From contig JANQJW010000020.1 of NCBI GenBank assembly GCA_028281445.1, forward strand, positions 1 through 39,933: a stretch of 39,933 nucleotides of DNA, given 5' to 3'. How positions within the stretch are numbered: position 1 is the first letter of the stretch; each line of letters begins with the position of its first letter. The translations under genes were made by a program, and so were the position numbers. The notes beneath the pieces were generated by a model, which did no database searches, was not told the DNA's origin, and worked only from the letters and a program-made list of their open reading frames with translations. This document shows positions 1 through 7,521 of this stretch, in pieces. Source of the DNA: Planctomycetota bacterium (GTDB lineage Bacteria; Planctomycetota; PLA2; JAEUHO01).

Positions 1-32
1 CAGCGGGGGTTCGAATCCTCCCGCCCGTACCA
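1..32 (+). tRNA. 3' end of a tRNA gene (T-arm, acceptor strand, CCA), cut by the window edge
   Basis: The T-arm is intact: stem GGGGG at 5-9, loop TTCGAAT at 10-16, and pairing strand CCTCC at 17-21. The seven-base 3' acceptor strand follows (22-28), then discriminator A (29) and an encoded CCA (30-32). The anticodon lies outside the window, so the amino acid cannot be assigned. The acceptor strand CGCCCGT predicts a 5' end close to ACGGGCG, allowing for a G-U pair. Confidence 0.85.
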
Positions 33-202
33 CTTCAAGCGTTCGTTGAGATCCCGGAGACCCCTCCGCATCAGGAGATCAACCCCCGACCGGGTGGGGA
101 GCGTGAGGGGTGCAGGGGGGGTACGCAATAGCCCCCCTGCCGCGAGTGCACAGCACGAGCGCCCTCGCCGCGCGGGAGCGCGGAACGGACGCCCGTACGA
201 CT
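33..202. other. Intergenic spacer with two GC-rich hairpins
   Basis: No gene is visible between the tRNA and the convergent methyltransferase. A perfect 9-bp stem (GCAGGGGGG at 112-120 with CCCCCCTGC at 132-140, 11-base loop) is followed by a 6-bp stem with a GGGA tetraloop (168-183). Neither has a T-tract, so they are not classical intrinsic terminators. Their place between converging transcripts suggests a role in 3'-end formation, which is inference. Confidence 0.5.
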
Positions 203-1033
203 TCATGGCGTGCCGGTCTTCTGTGCCGCCGTGAACAACGTCCCCCAGTGCCCGCCGTAGGTGCGCTCGGCCTCGGGCGTCTCGGCCTGGTAGGCCAGCA
301 TCACGATCGCCGGATGTTCCAGCAGCATCTGCTGCCACTCGATCTCGATCCGGCCCGGGTCCGGCACGTCGCCGAGGGAGAGCCCCACTTCCGTGTGCGC
401 GTCGAAGTACGCCCGGATCCGGTCCGCAAACGGCACATGGTTCACGACCCCGGCACCCGCATTCACGTCATGCGTGCCGATGAGCCACCCCCCCGGCTTG
501 AGCAACGCGGACGCCGCGGCAACGATGTCGCGCATCAGCGGAATCGGCACCTCCTCGAGAACCGAGATGGAGTACACGACGTCGAACGAGGCCGCCGGCA
601 GGTCCACGGGGAACTCGTCCGACGCCAGCAGCCCGCGCACCAGCGTGACGTCCGGACACGGCTTGACGACCCGCTCCTCGTAGTTGCGGTCCCAGTCGTC
701 GGTCTCGAAGTAGGCCAGCCCCTGGTTCTCGTCCACACCCCACACGTCGTGCTTGCCCTGGAAGCACGTCATGACCTCGGGTGAGAACCCGTGCCCGAAC
801 TCGAGGACACGCACGTCGTTGCCCTGATCCCCAAAGCGATCTTCGAGGAACGCCATGCAGCGCATGGCGCCGTAGTCCTTCAGGAGCGTGAGGGAGCTGT
901 AGGTCTGGTACTTGGGGTAGCGCCGCGTGAGCTGGAACCAGTCGTCCATCGTGGGGATGACAGATGCGCGGCCCTGCTCGTCTTCGTACGAGAGGCCCGC
1001 GGGTCGGCGACGCTTGCGCGAGAAGATTCCCAC
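203..1033 (-). CDS. Class I SAM-dependent methyltransferase
   Basis: A 276-aa soluble protein with the Rossmann methyltransferase pattern. Motif I is LEFGHGFSP near residue 77, post-I is GVDEN near 98, motif IV is SFDVVYSISVLEEVP near 149, and the later strand is LLKPGGWLIGTHD near 180. The glycine loop (EFGHGFS) departs from the usual E/D-x-G-x-G-x-G, but the SAM-binding acidic residue after strand 2 is present. The substrate cannot be told; the overall look matches the Methyltransf_11/25 group, often acting on lipids, sugars or small molecules. The start is GTG at 1033. A TAGAAT hexamer lies exactly 6 bases upstream and there is no Shine-Dalgarno, so the mRNA is probably leaderless. The next gene upstream is 23 bases away on the same strand. 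Confidence 0.8.
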   Translation of the reverse strand: MGIFSRKRRRPAGLSYEDEQGRASVIPTMDDWFQLTRRYPKYQTYSSLTLLKDYGAMRCMAFLEDRFGDQGNDVRVLEFGHGFSPEVMTCFQGKHDVWGVDENQGLAYFETDDWDRNYEERVVKPCPDVTLVRGLLASDEFPVDLPAASFDVVYSISVLEEVPIPLMRDIVAAASALLKPGGWLIGTHDVNAGAGVVNHVPFADRIRAYFDAHTEVGLSLGDVPDPGRIEIEWQQMLLEHPAIVMLAYQAETPEAERTYGGHWGTLFTAAQKTGTP

Positions 1034-1039
1034 GGCGGG

Positions 1040-1045
1040 ATTCTA
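1040..1045 (-). promoter_or_regulatory. -10 element (TAGAAT) of a predicted leaderless promoter
   Basis: On the minus strand TAGAAT ends 6 bases before the GTG at 1033. A sigma70-type -10 spans -12 to -7, which puts the transcription start on the first base of the start codon. The same geometry recurs at several other genes in this window. Confidence 0.5.
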
Positions 1046-1056
1046 TGCAGGCGCGC

Positions 1057-2610
1057 TCACTTGCCGAGCCGCGCCTTGATTTCCGCCAGCCTCTTCTCTG
1101 CTCGCGTCCGCTCGTTGCGCGTCATGCGCCCCCACGCATCCTGGCGCGCGGCCTCGGCCTTCGTGTCGCCTTGGGCGGCCGCCATCGCAAACCACGCATA
1201 GGCCATGTCGATCTGGCGCCGAACGCCGCGGCCGCCGCCGTACAGCACACCGAGCCGGCGCTGCGCCGTCGCGTCCCCGCCATTGGCGGCGACCTGGAAC
1301 CACTTGAACGCGACACGCGAGTCGGCCGCCACACCGGCCTGGCCCGTGTAGATCAGATGCCCCACCTGCGCCGCGGAAGCGGGGTCGCCCAGGTTGCCGG
1401 CCTTGACGTAGTAGCGAAACGCTCTCGTGCGGTTGCGCGGGACGCCCCACCCCTCGATGTACGCGTCGCCCAGGAGCCCGTACGCGGCCGCTTCGCCGGC
1501 GTCGCCCGCCTCCTCGAGCATCGCGATGGCTCGCTTGGCATCTCGGGGCACGCCCTGGCTGCGGAGAAGCATCTCGCCGAGCTCCGTGCGCGCGAGGTTG
1601 TTGCCCTGCGCGGCGGCCTTCTCGAACCACATGGCCGCGCGCCTGTCGTCGCGCAAGCGATAGGTCATCCCGAGGTTGTACTGCGCGTGGTCAAGGCCGG
1701 CCTCCGCTGCAGGGAGGAAGAGCTCCTGGGCCCGCTTCGTGTTCTTCTTCACGCCGCGCCCCTGCGCGTAGAGCAGACCGAGCTCGTTGCTCGCTTCAGG
1801 GATGCCCATGGCGGCCGCCTTGTCGAGCAGTTCCGCGGCCTTGGCGTGCTCCCCTGCCTCGAGACGGGCCATGCCCATGTCGAACACGGCCGTATCGTAG
1901 CCGAGCGCGGCCGCCTTCTCGAGCCACTCGGAGACGGCGGCTTCGTCCTTGTCGACGCCGGCGCCGTCCTCGTAGGCACATGCGAGGTAGTAGGCCGCCT
2001 CGCCCTCCCCCGCTTCGGCGGCCTTGCGATAGAGCGCTGCGGCCTTCGCCGCATCCTTCCCGACGCCTTGCCCCTCGGCGTAGAGGCGGGCAAGCCGGAC
2101 CATTGCGCCGACCGAGCCGCGCTCGACCGCGAGCGTGTACCAGGTGTGGGCCTGCTCCATGTCGCCGTCGACACCCTGTCCGTGTTCGTACAGCCAGCCG
2201 AGGCCGCCTGCGCCCTCGGCGGAGCCACGCGACGCTGCGGCGGCATAGAACTCGAGCGCGCGCTTCGTGTCCTTGTTCACGCCGTCACCGTCGCGGTAGC
2301 GCTGGCCCAAGGTGACGAGCGCGTCGGTGTTGCCGAGCTTCGCGGCAGCGTGGAACCACTGCATGGCGGCCGGCACGTCGTGGCCCTGGCTCTTCTCGTA
2401 GGCGCGATAGTCGCCGAGCACGACCATGGCCGCGGCGTCGCCCTCGTCCGCACGCTTGCGAACCTCCGCGTAGGGCGGGATGCCCAGCGCGCCCTCCGGG
2501 TCGACGACCGCGAGGAAGTCGGACGGACCCGCGGGCTTCGTCTCGCCGTCGTCGGCAAGTGCCGGCACGGCGCCGATCAGGACGACCATCAGCAGGAGCC
2601 CGAAGCGCAT
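1057..2610 (-). CDS. Exported Sel1-repeat (TPR-like) protein
   Basis: A 517-aa protein built from about 12 Sel1 repeats of ~36 residues. Typical units read A..LG..Y..G.GV..D...A...Y..AA, for example YRDGDGVNKD, YAEGQGVGKD and YIEGWGVPRN. Sel1 repeats form alpha-solenoids that scaffold protein contacts, often in envelope stress or surface pathways. The N-terminus is a clear signal peptide: MRF, a hydrophobic core LLLMVVLIG, then AVPALA before DDGE. I therefore place the start at ATG 2610 rather than the longer frame to 2673, whose extra 21 residues are polar and proline-rich. TACCCT lies 6 bases upstream of this ATG with no Shine-Dalgarno, supporting the choice. A charged helical tail closes the protein. 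The partner is unknown. Confidence 0.85.
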   Translation of the reverse strand: MRFGLLLMVVLIGAVPALADDGETKPAGPSDFLAVVDPEGALGIPPYAEVRKRADEGDAAAMVVLGDYRAYEKSQGHDVPAAMQWFHAAAKLGNTDALVTLGQRYRDGDGVNKDTKRALEFYAAAASRGSAEGAGGLGWLYEHGQGVDGDMEQAHTWYTLAVERGSVGAMVRLARLYAEGQGVGKDAAKAAALYRKAAEAGEGEAAYYLACAYEDGAGVDKDEAAVSEWLEKAAALGYDTAVFDMGMARLEAGEHAKAAELLDKAAAMGIPEASNELGLLYAQGRGVKKNTKRAQELFLPAAEAGLDHAQYNLGMTYRLRDDRRAAMWFEKAAAQGNNLARTELGEMLLRSQGVPRDAKRAIAMLEEAGDAGEAAAYGLLGDAYIEGWGVPRNRTRAFRYYVKAGNLGDPASAAQVGHLIYTGQAGVAADSRVAFKWFQVAANGGDATAQRRLGVLYGGGRGVRRQIDMAYAWFAMAAAQGDTKAEAARQDAWGRMTRNERTRAEKRLAEIKARLGK

Positions 2611-2616
2611 GCGCCA

Positions 2617-2622
2617 AGGGTA
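2617..2622 (-). promoter_or_regulatory. -10 element (TACCCT) of a predicted leaderless promoter
   Basis: TACCCT on the minus strand is followed by exactly 6 bases and then the ATG at 2610. It lies in the 81-base gap after the upstream beta-barrel gene, so the Sel1 gene probably has its own promoter. Confidence 0.45.
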
Positions 2623-2691
2623 TCCGAGGCCGACAGGCGTACGGGGCCCGGGATTCGGCTGAGACGTCCCCATCGAGGGTCCTTGCCGGCG

Positions 2692-3666
2692 CTAGAGCTC
2701 GAAGCGGATGCCGAAGCCCGCAAGCACCGACGGGTCGTAGTTCTTCTTGAAGAGACCGGTGCCGTTCGCCGTCTCGATCGCGAGGCGCCCCCCGAAGCTG
2801 GCGCCAAGCGTCGCAACGAGAGCCAGCCGGCGCGTCGGCTTCCACTCGGCCGAGGCGACGGCGGCCCAGGAGCTGTCCTCACCGATCCCGCCCGGTGCCA
2901 CGCCCCGATCGTCCAGGCGGAAACGCAGCCGCTCGAAGCGTCCGCCCGCGCTCAGCGTCCAGCAGCGGTTGGGGGCGTACTCGAGGAACAGCCCGGGACC
3001 CTGCGTCGCGCCGACGCCTTGACCCGTCTTGAGCGTCAGATTGCGGCGAATCTTCCAGTCGATGAGGAGGAACGGGAAGATCGACGGATCGTCCTCGAGC
3101 TCGGTGATCACACCGATGCCGGGGCCGACGCTCAGACAGTTGTTGACCTTGTAGCTGACGCCGAAGATGCCGCCGCCGGTGATCCCGTCTTCGAAGCGCG
3201 CACCGCTCTCGAACGTGCTGCGCGCGGTGAGGATCGCCAGGGCGAACCAGCGCTGGCTGATGGGGACGAACAAGGGCAGTGACAGGCGCGGGGAGTGGAT
3301 GTGCGTCCACGGATCGGCCGGGAAGGTAGGAGTGGCCGGCCCGCTGAAGTCGTAGCCGTCGTAGCGGTAGCCGAAAGAGAGCGTCAGCGGGATCTTCGGC
3401 TTCACCCGGTAGATGACGCTGAGGCGCGAGATGACACGGTCTGCCGAGAAGCTGCCGTTGCTTCCGAGCCCGGAGTCGAACTGCCGGAAGTAGAGCGCCT
3501 GGCCGCGCAGCCCCCACTTGCTGCGTGTGAGCCGGGGCGCGTCGTCGCCGGGTCCCTGCTGCCAGGCGCCGGCACCGGGGCGCGTGGTCCATGCGTCGTC
3601 CGCCACTGCCTCCGGCGCGGCGAGCACAACCGGTACGGCGAGCAGCAGGAGGAAGAAGACGCGCAT
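2692..3666 (-). CDS. Predicted outer-membrane beta-barrel protein
   Basis: A 324-aa protein with a Sec signal peptide (MRVFFLLLLAVPVVLA, cleavage near AVA-DD). The mature part is made of alternating amphipathic beta strands rich in aromatic residues and glycine, such as LTLSFGYRYDGYDFSG, WTLSAGGRFERLRFRLDD and LALVATLGASFGG, and ends FGIRFEL. This is the pattern of a porin-like or DUF6268-like beta-barrel whose last strand ends in a hydrophobic residue. I do not recognise a substrate. It sits upstream of the Sel1-repeat gene on the same strand, with an 81-base gap. A TACACT hexamer lies 9 bases before the ATG. The fold inference is fairly firm; the family name is tentative. Confidence 0.7.
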   Translation of the reverse strand: MRVFFLLLLAVPVVLAAPEAVADDAWTTRPGAGAWQQGPGDDAPRLTRSKWGLRGQALYFRQFDSGLGSNGSFSADRVISRLSVIYRVKPKIPLTLSFGYRYDGYDFSGPATPTFPADPWTHIHSPRLSLPLFVPISQRWFALAILTARSTFESGARFEDGITGGGIFGVSYKVNNCLSVGPGIGVITELEDDPSIFPFLLIDWKIRRNLTLKTGQGVGATQGPGLFLEYAPNRCWTLSAGGRFERLRFRLDDRGVAPGGIGEDSSWAAVASAEWKPTRRLALVATLGASFGGRLAIETANGTGLFKKNYDPSVLAGFGIRFEL

Positions 3667-3883
3667 GGCCGGCGGAGTGTAGGGGACGGATCAGCCCTCG
3701 GCCGATGGGGCCTGCACGAAAAGCGCCCCTGCTGCGCCCGACGATCCGCTCGCTGCGCCCGGCCCCAACTCGGAACCTGGGTCCTCGACGTGCAAAGAGC
3801 ACGCCTGCGGCCAGAACCGCTCGCTGTGGCTCGGGCTCGCATCGGTCTCGTCGCGCTCGCTACGTGGCTTTCTCATACAGGCC
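3667..3883. repeat. Intergenic segment with three CGCTCGCT direct repeats; possible dispersed repeat
   Basis: This 217-base gap separates the HEAT-repeat gene from the beta-barrel gene. CGCTCGCT occurs at 3748-3755, 3818-3825 and 3854-3861. An open minus-strand frame covers most of it, but its composition (rich in S, E, G, A) and lack of a convincing start argue against a gene. I suspect a dispersed intergenic repeat; this cannot be proved from one copy. The 5' end of the beta-barrel transcript, with TACACT at 3676-3681, also lies here. Confidence 0.35.
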
Positions 3884-6139
3884 CTACTTGTCGAGCCTGT
3901 CCAGAATTGCACGCACGTTGCGCCGGACGTAGGCGTTCTTGTGATCGCGGTGCTCCTCCAGAACGGCCCGGACCCGATGCACCTTCAAGGCCCGTTCCTT
4001 GATCAGGTAGGTCGCCGTCCCCGCGACGTCGTCCGAGGAGTCGCCGATGCGCGCCACAAGCAGGTCCAGCGCATCCGCGTAGGTGCCAACCTCGCGCGCG
4101 AGCTGATAGAGGCTCTCCTTGCGTACCTGCGCCGCCGGATCCTCGGAAGCGCGCACCACGATCTGCCACGCGGCGTCCCGCGTGCCCGGCCCGACACCCG
4201 TGCGGCGCAGGAGCCCGCTCGCGACATCGAGCATCTCGGAGCGCATGTCCGACGATGCCTCGGGCCAGGCCTGCTCGATACGTGCCAGGCCCTGCAGGCC
4301 GGCGCGTTGGAACGCGCGCATCGCTGTCACCTTGAACTCGACCGACTCGTGCACGAGCAGGGGCCGCATGAAGTCGAGGTCGAAGGCGCCGACAACGCGG
4401 ATCGCATCCGTGAGCGCCCCGTCGATATCGTCCTTGTAGCCGCCTGCCTTGTGCGCCTGCTCCAAGGAAGCCATCAGCTTGGGCAGGAGCGACGTCGCCT
4501 CGCGTCCGTAGTGCACGAGTCCCTCGGCCGCGGCGATGATGAGCGCCTGGTTGCCCGACGCCAGTCCGTCGGCGAGCACGCCCATGTGTCCGCGCTCTCC
4601 GTGGCGGGCGAGCGCCGCAGCGGCCTGGATCCGCGTGGCGCGATCCCTGCTTCGGATCGCCTGCTCGAGGATCTGCTTGGAGGACGCGTCCAGCGTCGGC
4701 AGGCGGCGGATCGTCTGCGCTACGCCGGCTTGAACGAGAGGCGCCCCGTCCGCGAACGCCGCCTGCAAGATGCCCGGGTCCTTCGCGACGAGCGGGGCAA
4801 GCAGCTTGGCGAGACGAAGGTCGTGCCAGTCGTCCCCCCGCCACGCGCGAATCAGCGTCGGCATGGCCGGCCCGGCAGCCTTCGGCCCCCACTTCACGAT
4901 GGTGCGCGCCGCCGTGAGCGCCTTGAACATGTCGCGGCCTTCGACAACCGCGATGAGCGAAGCGACCGCGGAGTCGTAGCGCACGCCGAGCTCGGCCAGC
5001 GAGCGCGCGGCCGCCTTGCGCACGCTCTTGTCCTCGTCGGCGAGCGCCTCTTGAAGCGCCTCCGCCGCGGCCGTCCCCTGGGTCCGCAGGAGCTGGGCGG
5101 CGTGGCGGCGGATGCCCGGGTCCGTCGCACGCAGGTCCGCCTCGAGCTGCAGGCGGATGTCCTCGCGCTTGAGCTTGAGCCCCTCGAGCACGTTGCCGGC
5201 GTGGCCGCGAACTTCGGGATCGTCGTGACGCAAGAGCTGCAGCGCGACCGGCGCGGCCTCCTCCGGCCCGAACTCCCGCAGCGTCCGGACGCACCAGCGC
5301 GTCGGGTTCCACATGCCGCCGATCACGTCGAGGCCGTCCTCGGCGTGCTCCTTCGCCTTACGTCGCTCGGCGGCGTAGCGCTCGATCGCTTCCAGCAACA
5401 CGGGAATCGCATCAGGTCCCATCGCGGCGAGGCGCTCGTCGACGTCGTACTCGACGTGGTCCCACGAGATGCTGCCGGCGAAGTTGCGCTCCTCCTCGTT
5501 GCGGCTCTTCAACACCTCTGCGACGAACCGGATGAAGTGCGGCGCGAGTGGAAGCAGCTCGGCCCCCATGCCCTTCGTCGCGTTGACGAGATTGCGGCCG
5601 ACGACGTAGGGGATCGGCTCCGGGTCGAGTGCTTTCACCATCAGGGGCACGTGCGCCGCCTCGAGCGGAGCGAAGTACGCGATCGTCCCCGCGGCCGCGG
5701 CACGCTGCGCAGCATCGTCGTGTGCGAGCAGCTCGAGGACGCGCGGCAGGTGTGGGTTCGCCTCTTCACGGCGGTCGCGGAGCTCGCCGCGGGCCCACCG
5801 CGCCCAGCGCGTGTAGTCTTCCTTGGCCGGCAAGAGCGCGAGCTCGAGCAGTTCTTCGATGGTCAAAGGCGTGGCGCGATGGCGCTCCATCAGCTCGTCG
5901 AAGAGCAGCCCACCCTGCTTGGCGTTCTCGTTGTCGCGCAACCTGCGAAGGAGGCGCCGCCACGGATCGGTTGGCTCGGGAGCACGCGCAGGTGCGGCCA
6001 GGCTCGGGGCCGCGGCGGGCGCTGTCGCACCCGGCTCTACGGCGTCGCTCGCGGGAGGCGCAGCGTCCGTGTCGAGCAGCAACCAGACGACGAGCCCGGC
6101 CACGATCACGACAGGTGCGATCCCCCACAACGGGCGCAT
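3884..6139 (-). CDS. Membrane-anchored HEAT-repeat protein
   Basis: A 751-aa protein. Residues ~4-22 form one hydrophobic helix (PLWGIAPVVIVAGLVVWLLL), followed by an Ala/Pro/Glu linker to about residue 60. The remainder is a long series of HEAT/PBS-lyase-type repeats such as DDPEVRGHAGNVLEGL, TDPGIRRHAAQLLRTQG and EDKSVRKAAARSLAELG. HEAT solenoids serve as protein-binding scaffolds, and the N-terminal anchor suggests the solenoid lies outside the cytoplasmic membrane. The start at ATG 6139 is preferred over an extension to 6241. AGGAG sits 7 bases upstream, the hydrophobic helix follows directly, and a TAGAGT -10 candidate lies at 6187-6192. No catalytic motif is visible. Confidence 0.8.
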   Translation of the reverse strand: MRPLWGIAPVVIVAGLVVWLLLDTDAAPPASDAVEPGATAPAAAPSLAAPARAPEPTDPWRRLLRRLRDNENAKQGGLLFDELMERHRATPLTIEELLELALLPAKEDYTRWARWARGELRDRREEANPHLPRVLELLAHDDAAQRAAAAGTIAYFAPLEAAHVPLMVKALDPEPIPYVVGRNLVNATKGMGAELLPLAPHFIRFVAEVLKSRNEEERNFAGSISWDHVEYDVDERLAAMGPDAIPVLLEAIERYAAERRKAKEHAEDGLDVIGGMWNPTRWCVRTLREFGPEEAAPVALQLLRHDDPEVRGHAGNVLEGLKLKREDIRLQLEADLRATDPGIRRHAAQLLRTQGTAAAEALQEALADEDKSVRKAAARSLAELGVRYDSAVASLIAVVEGRDMFKALTAARTIVKWGPKAAGPAMPTLIRAWRGDDWHDLRLAKLLAPLVAKDPGILQAAFADGAPLVQAGVAQTIRRLPTLDASSKQILEQAIRSRDRATRIQAAAALARHGERGHMGVLADGLASGNQALIIAAAEGLVHYGREATSLLPKLMASLEQAHKAGGYKDDIDGALTDAIRVVGAFDLDFMRPLLVHESVEFKVTAMRAFQRAGLQGLARIEQAWPEASSDMRSEMLDVASGLLRRTGVGPGTRDAAWQIVVRASEDPAAQVRKESLYQLAREVGTYADALDLLVARIGDSSDDVAGTATYLIKERALKVHRVRAVLEEHRDHKNAYVRRNVRAILDRLDK

Positions 6140-6306
6140 TGCACGACTCCTGGGTCTTTCAACGCCGGGTGCATCTCCCTCGCGCCACTCTACGGGGCCT
6201 GACAGCCGCCGGGCGCGCACGTGCAATTGGGTGTCCCTCACGCGGCGCCGCCCCTACCATTCGCGGTTCGGCGCCATCCGGCGCCCGTGAAGTGGATACG
6301 ACCCTG
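6140..6306. promoter_or_regulatory. Divergent promoter region between the HEAT-repeat gene and argG
   Basis: The leftward gene has a TAGAGT hexamer at 6192-6187 and AGGAG near its start. For argG, TACCAT at 6255-6260 is the best -10 candidate. Between it and the ATG lies a hairpin of GGCGCC (6270-6275), loop ATCC, and GGCGCC (6280-6285), which would fall in a ~40-base argG leader. I see no clear -35 box and no T-box or other riboswitch. Confidence 0.4.
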
Positions 6307-7521
6307 ATGCCCTCGATTGCCCTGGCCTTCTCCGGCGGACTCGACACGACGTTTTGTGCGATCTGGCTGCGCGAGCAGACGGGTGCGGACATCGTGACCG
6401 TCACCGTCGATACGGGCGGGTTCTCCAATGCGGAGCTGGCAGCCATTGCGGACCGCGCCGAGGCCCTCGGCGTCGCCGAACACCGGGTCGTCGACGCGCG
6501 CTCGGTGGTCTACGACCGCTTCGTGAGCTACCTCATCAAGGGCAACTGCCTGCGCGGCGGCACGTACCCGGTGTCGGTCGGCGCGGAGCGTACGGCCCAG
6601 GCCGAGGCCGTTGTCGAGGTCGCGCGCGAGATCGGCGCCACGGGCGTCGCGCACGGCTCCACCGGCGCGGGCAACGACCAGATCCGCTTCGACGTGGCCA
6701 TCCGCGCGCTGGCGCCCGACCTCGAGATCCACGCCCCCATCCGCGAGCTCAACTGGTCGCGCGAGCAGGAAAGCACGTGGCTCGCCGAGCGCGGCGTCGA
6801 GATCGATCCCAAGACCGTGGCCTACTCGATCAACGAGGGCCTCTTCGGCACGACGATCGGCGGCAAAGAAACGCACGACTCGTGGGAGGTCCCGCCGGAG
6901 GAGGTCTACGCCGCCACCGCAGCGACCGCGGACGCGCCGCCCGAAGCCGAGGAGATCGTGATCGGCTTCGAGCACGGCCTCCCGGTGTCCCTCGACGGCA
7001 ACGCCATGGGCGGCGTCGCCATCACCCGTGCGTTGAACGAGCGCGCCGGACGCCACGGCTACGGACGTGGGATGCACCTCGGCGACACCATCCTGGGCGT
7101 CAAGGGCCGGCTCGCCTTCGAAGCGCCGGGTCCGTTGGTTCTCGTCATGGCGCACCGCGAGCTCGAGAAGCTCGTACAGACGCGCAACCAGGCGTTCTGG
7201 CGCGAGACGCTGGGCAGCTTCTACGGCAACCTGCTGCACGAGGGCCTCTACTACGATCCCGTAATGCGCGACCTCGAGGCCTTCCTGGACAGCGTCAACA
7301 CGCGCGTCACCGGTGACGTGCGCGTGCGGCTGCACAGAGGCACATGCCAGGTCGTTGGCACCCGCTCCCCCCACTCGCTCATGAACCCGGATGTGGCGGT
7401 CTACGGCGAGGGCGCCAAGGCCTGGAGCAGCGAGGACGCCGCGGGCTTTGCGCGGATCTACGGGCTCGCGTCGTCGCTCGCGCATCGCGCGGGCAGCGTG
7501 TCAGAGGAGGGCCGGGCATGA
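6307..7521 (+). CDS. argG: Argininosuccinate synthase
   Basis: A 404-aa cytoplasmic enzyme joining citrulline and aspartate with ATP to make argininosuccinate, the penultimate step of arginine synthesis. The N-terminal PP-loop AFSGGLDTT (residues 7-15) is the ATP pyrophosphatase signature. The conserved blocks GNCLRGGTYPVSVGAERTAQA, HGSTGAGNDQIRFD and EGLFGTTIGGKE follow in order, and the length is normal. The GSTGAGNDQ version, rather than GCTGKGNDQ, is the variant I associate with Bacteroidota-like ArgG sequences. The frame is open upstream to 5629, but homology begins at ATG 6307 (MPSIALAFSGG). The stop overlaps the next start (ATGA at 7518-7521), so the downstream P-loop protein is translationally coupled. 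No other arginine gene lies nearby. Confidence 0.95.
   Translation: MPSIALAFSGGLDTTFCAIWLREQTGADIVTVTVDTGGFSNAELAAIADRAEALGVAEHRVVDARSVVYDRFVSYLIKGNCLRGGTYPVSVGAERTAQAEAVVEVAREIGATGVAHGSTGAGNDQIRFDVAIRALAPDLEIHAPIRELNWSREQESTWLAERGVEIDPKTVAYSINEGLFGTTIGGKETHDSWEVPPEEVYAATAATADAPPEAEEIVIGFEHGLPVSLDGNAMGGVAITRALNERAGRHGYGRGMHLGDTILGVKGRLAFEAPGPLVLVMAHRELEKLVQTRNQAFWRETLGSFYGNLLHEGLYYDPVMRDLEAFLDSVNTRVTGDVRVRLHRGTCQVVGTRSPHSLMNPDVAVYGEGAKAWSSEDAAGFARIYGLASSLAHRAGSVSEEGRA

Noticed and set aside
112..183. Intrinsic terminators downstream of the tRNA
   Set aside because: The hairpins are stable but neither is followed by a T-tract on either strand, so I list them only as structured intergenic DNA.
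964..3282. Long plus-strand open frame of 772 codons
   Set aside because: It lies antisense to the Sel1 and beta-barrel genes, is rich in Arg/Ala/His and has no domain. High-GC genes often leave open antisense frames.
3691..3912. Small minus-strand gene of about 73 codons
   Set aside because: No ribosome binding site, its start lies inside the HEAT-repeat gene, and low-complexity composition; more likely a repeat or chance frame.
3941..6202. Long plus-strand open frame of 753 codons
   Set aside because: Mirror of the HEAT-repeat gene, whose repeats and membrane anchor are clear on the other strand.
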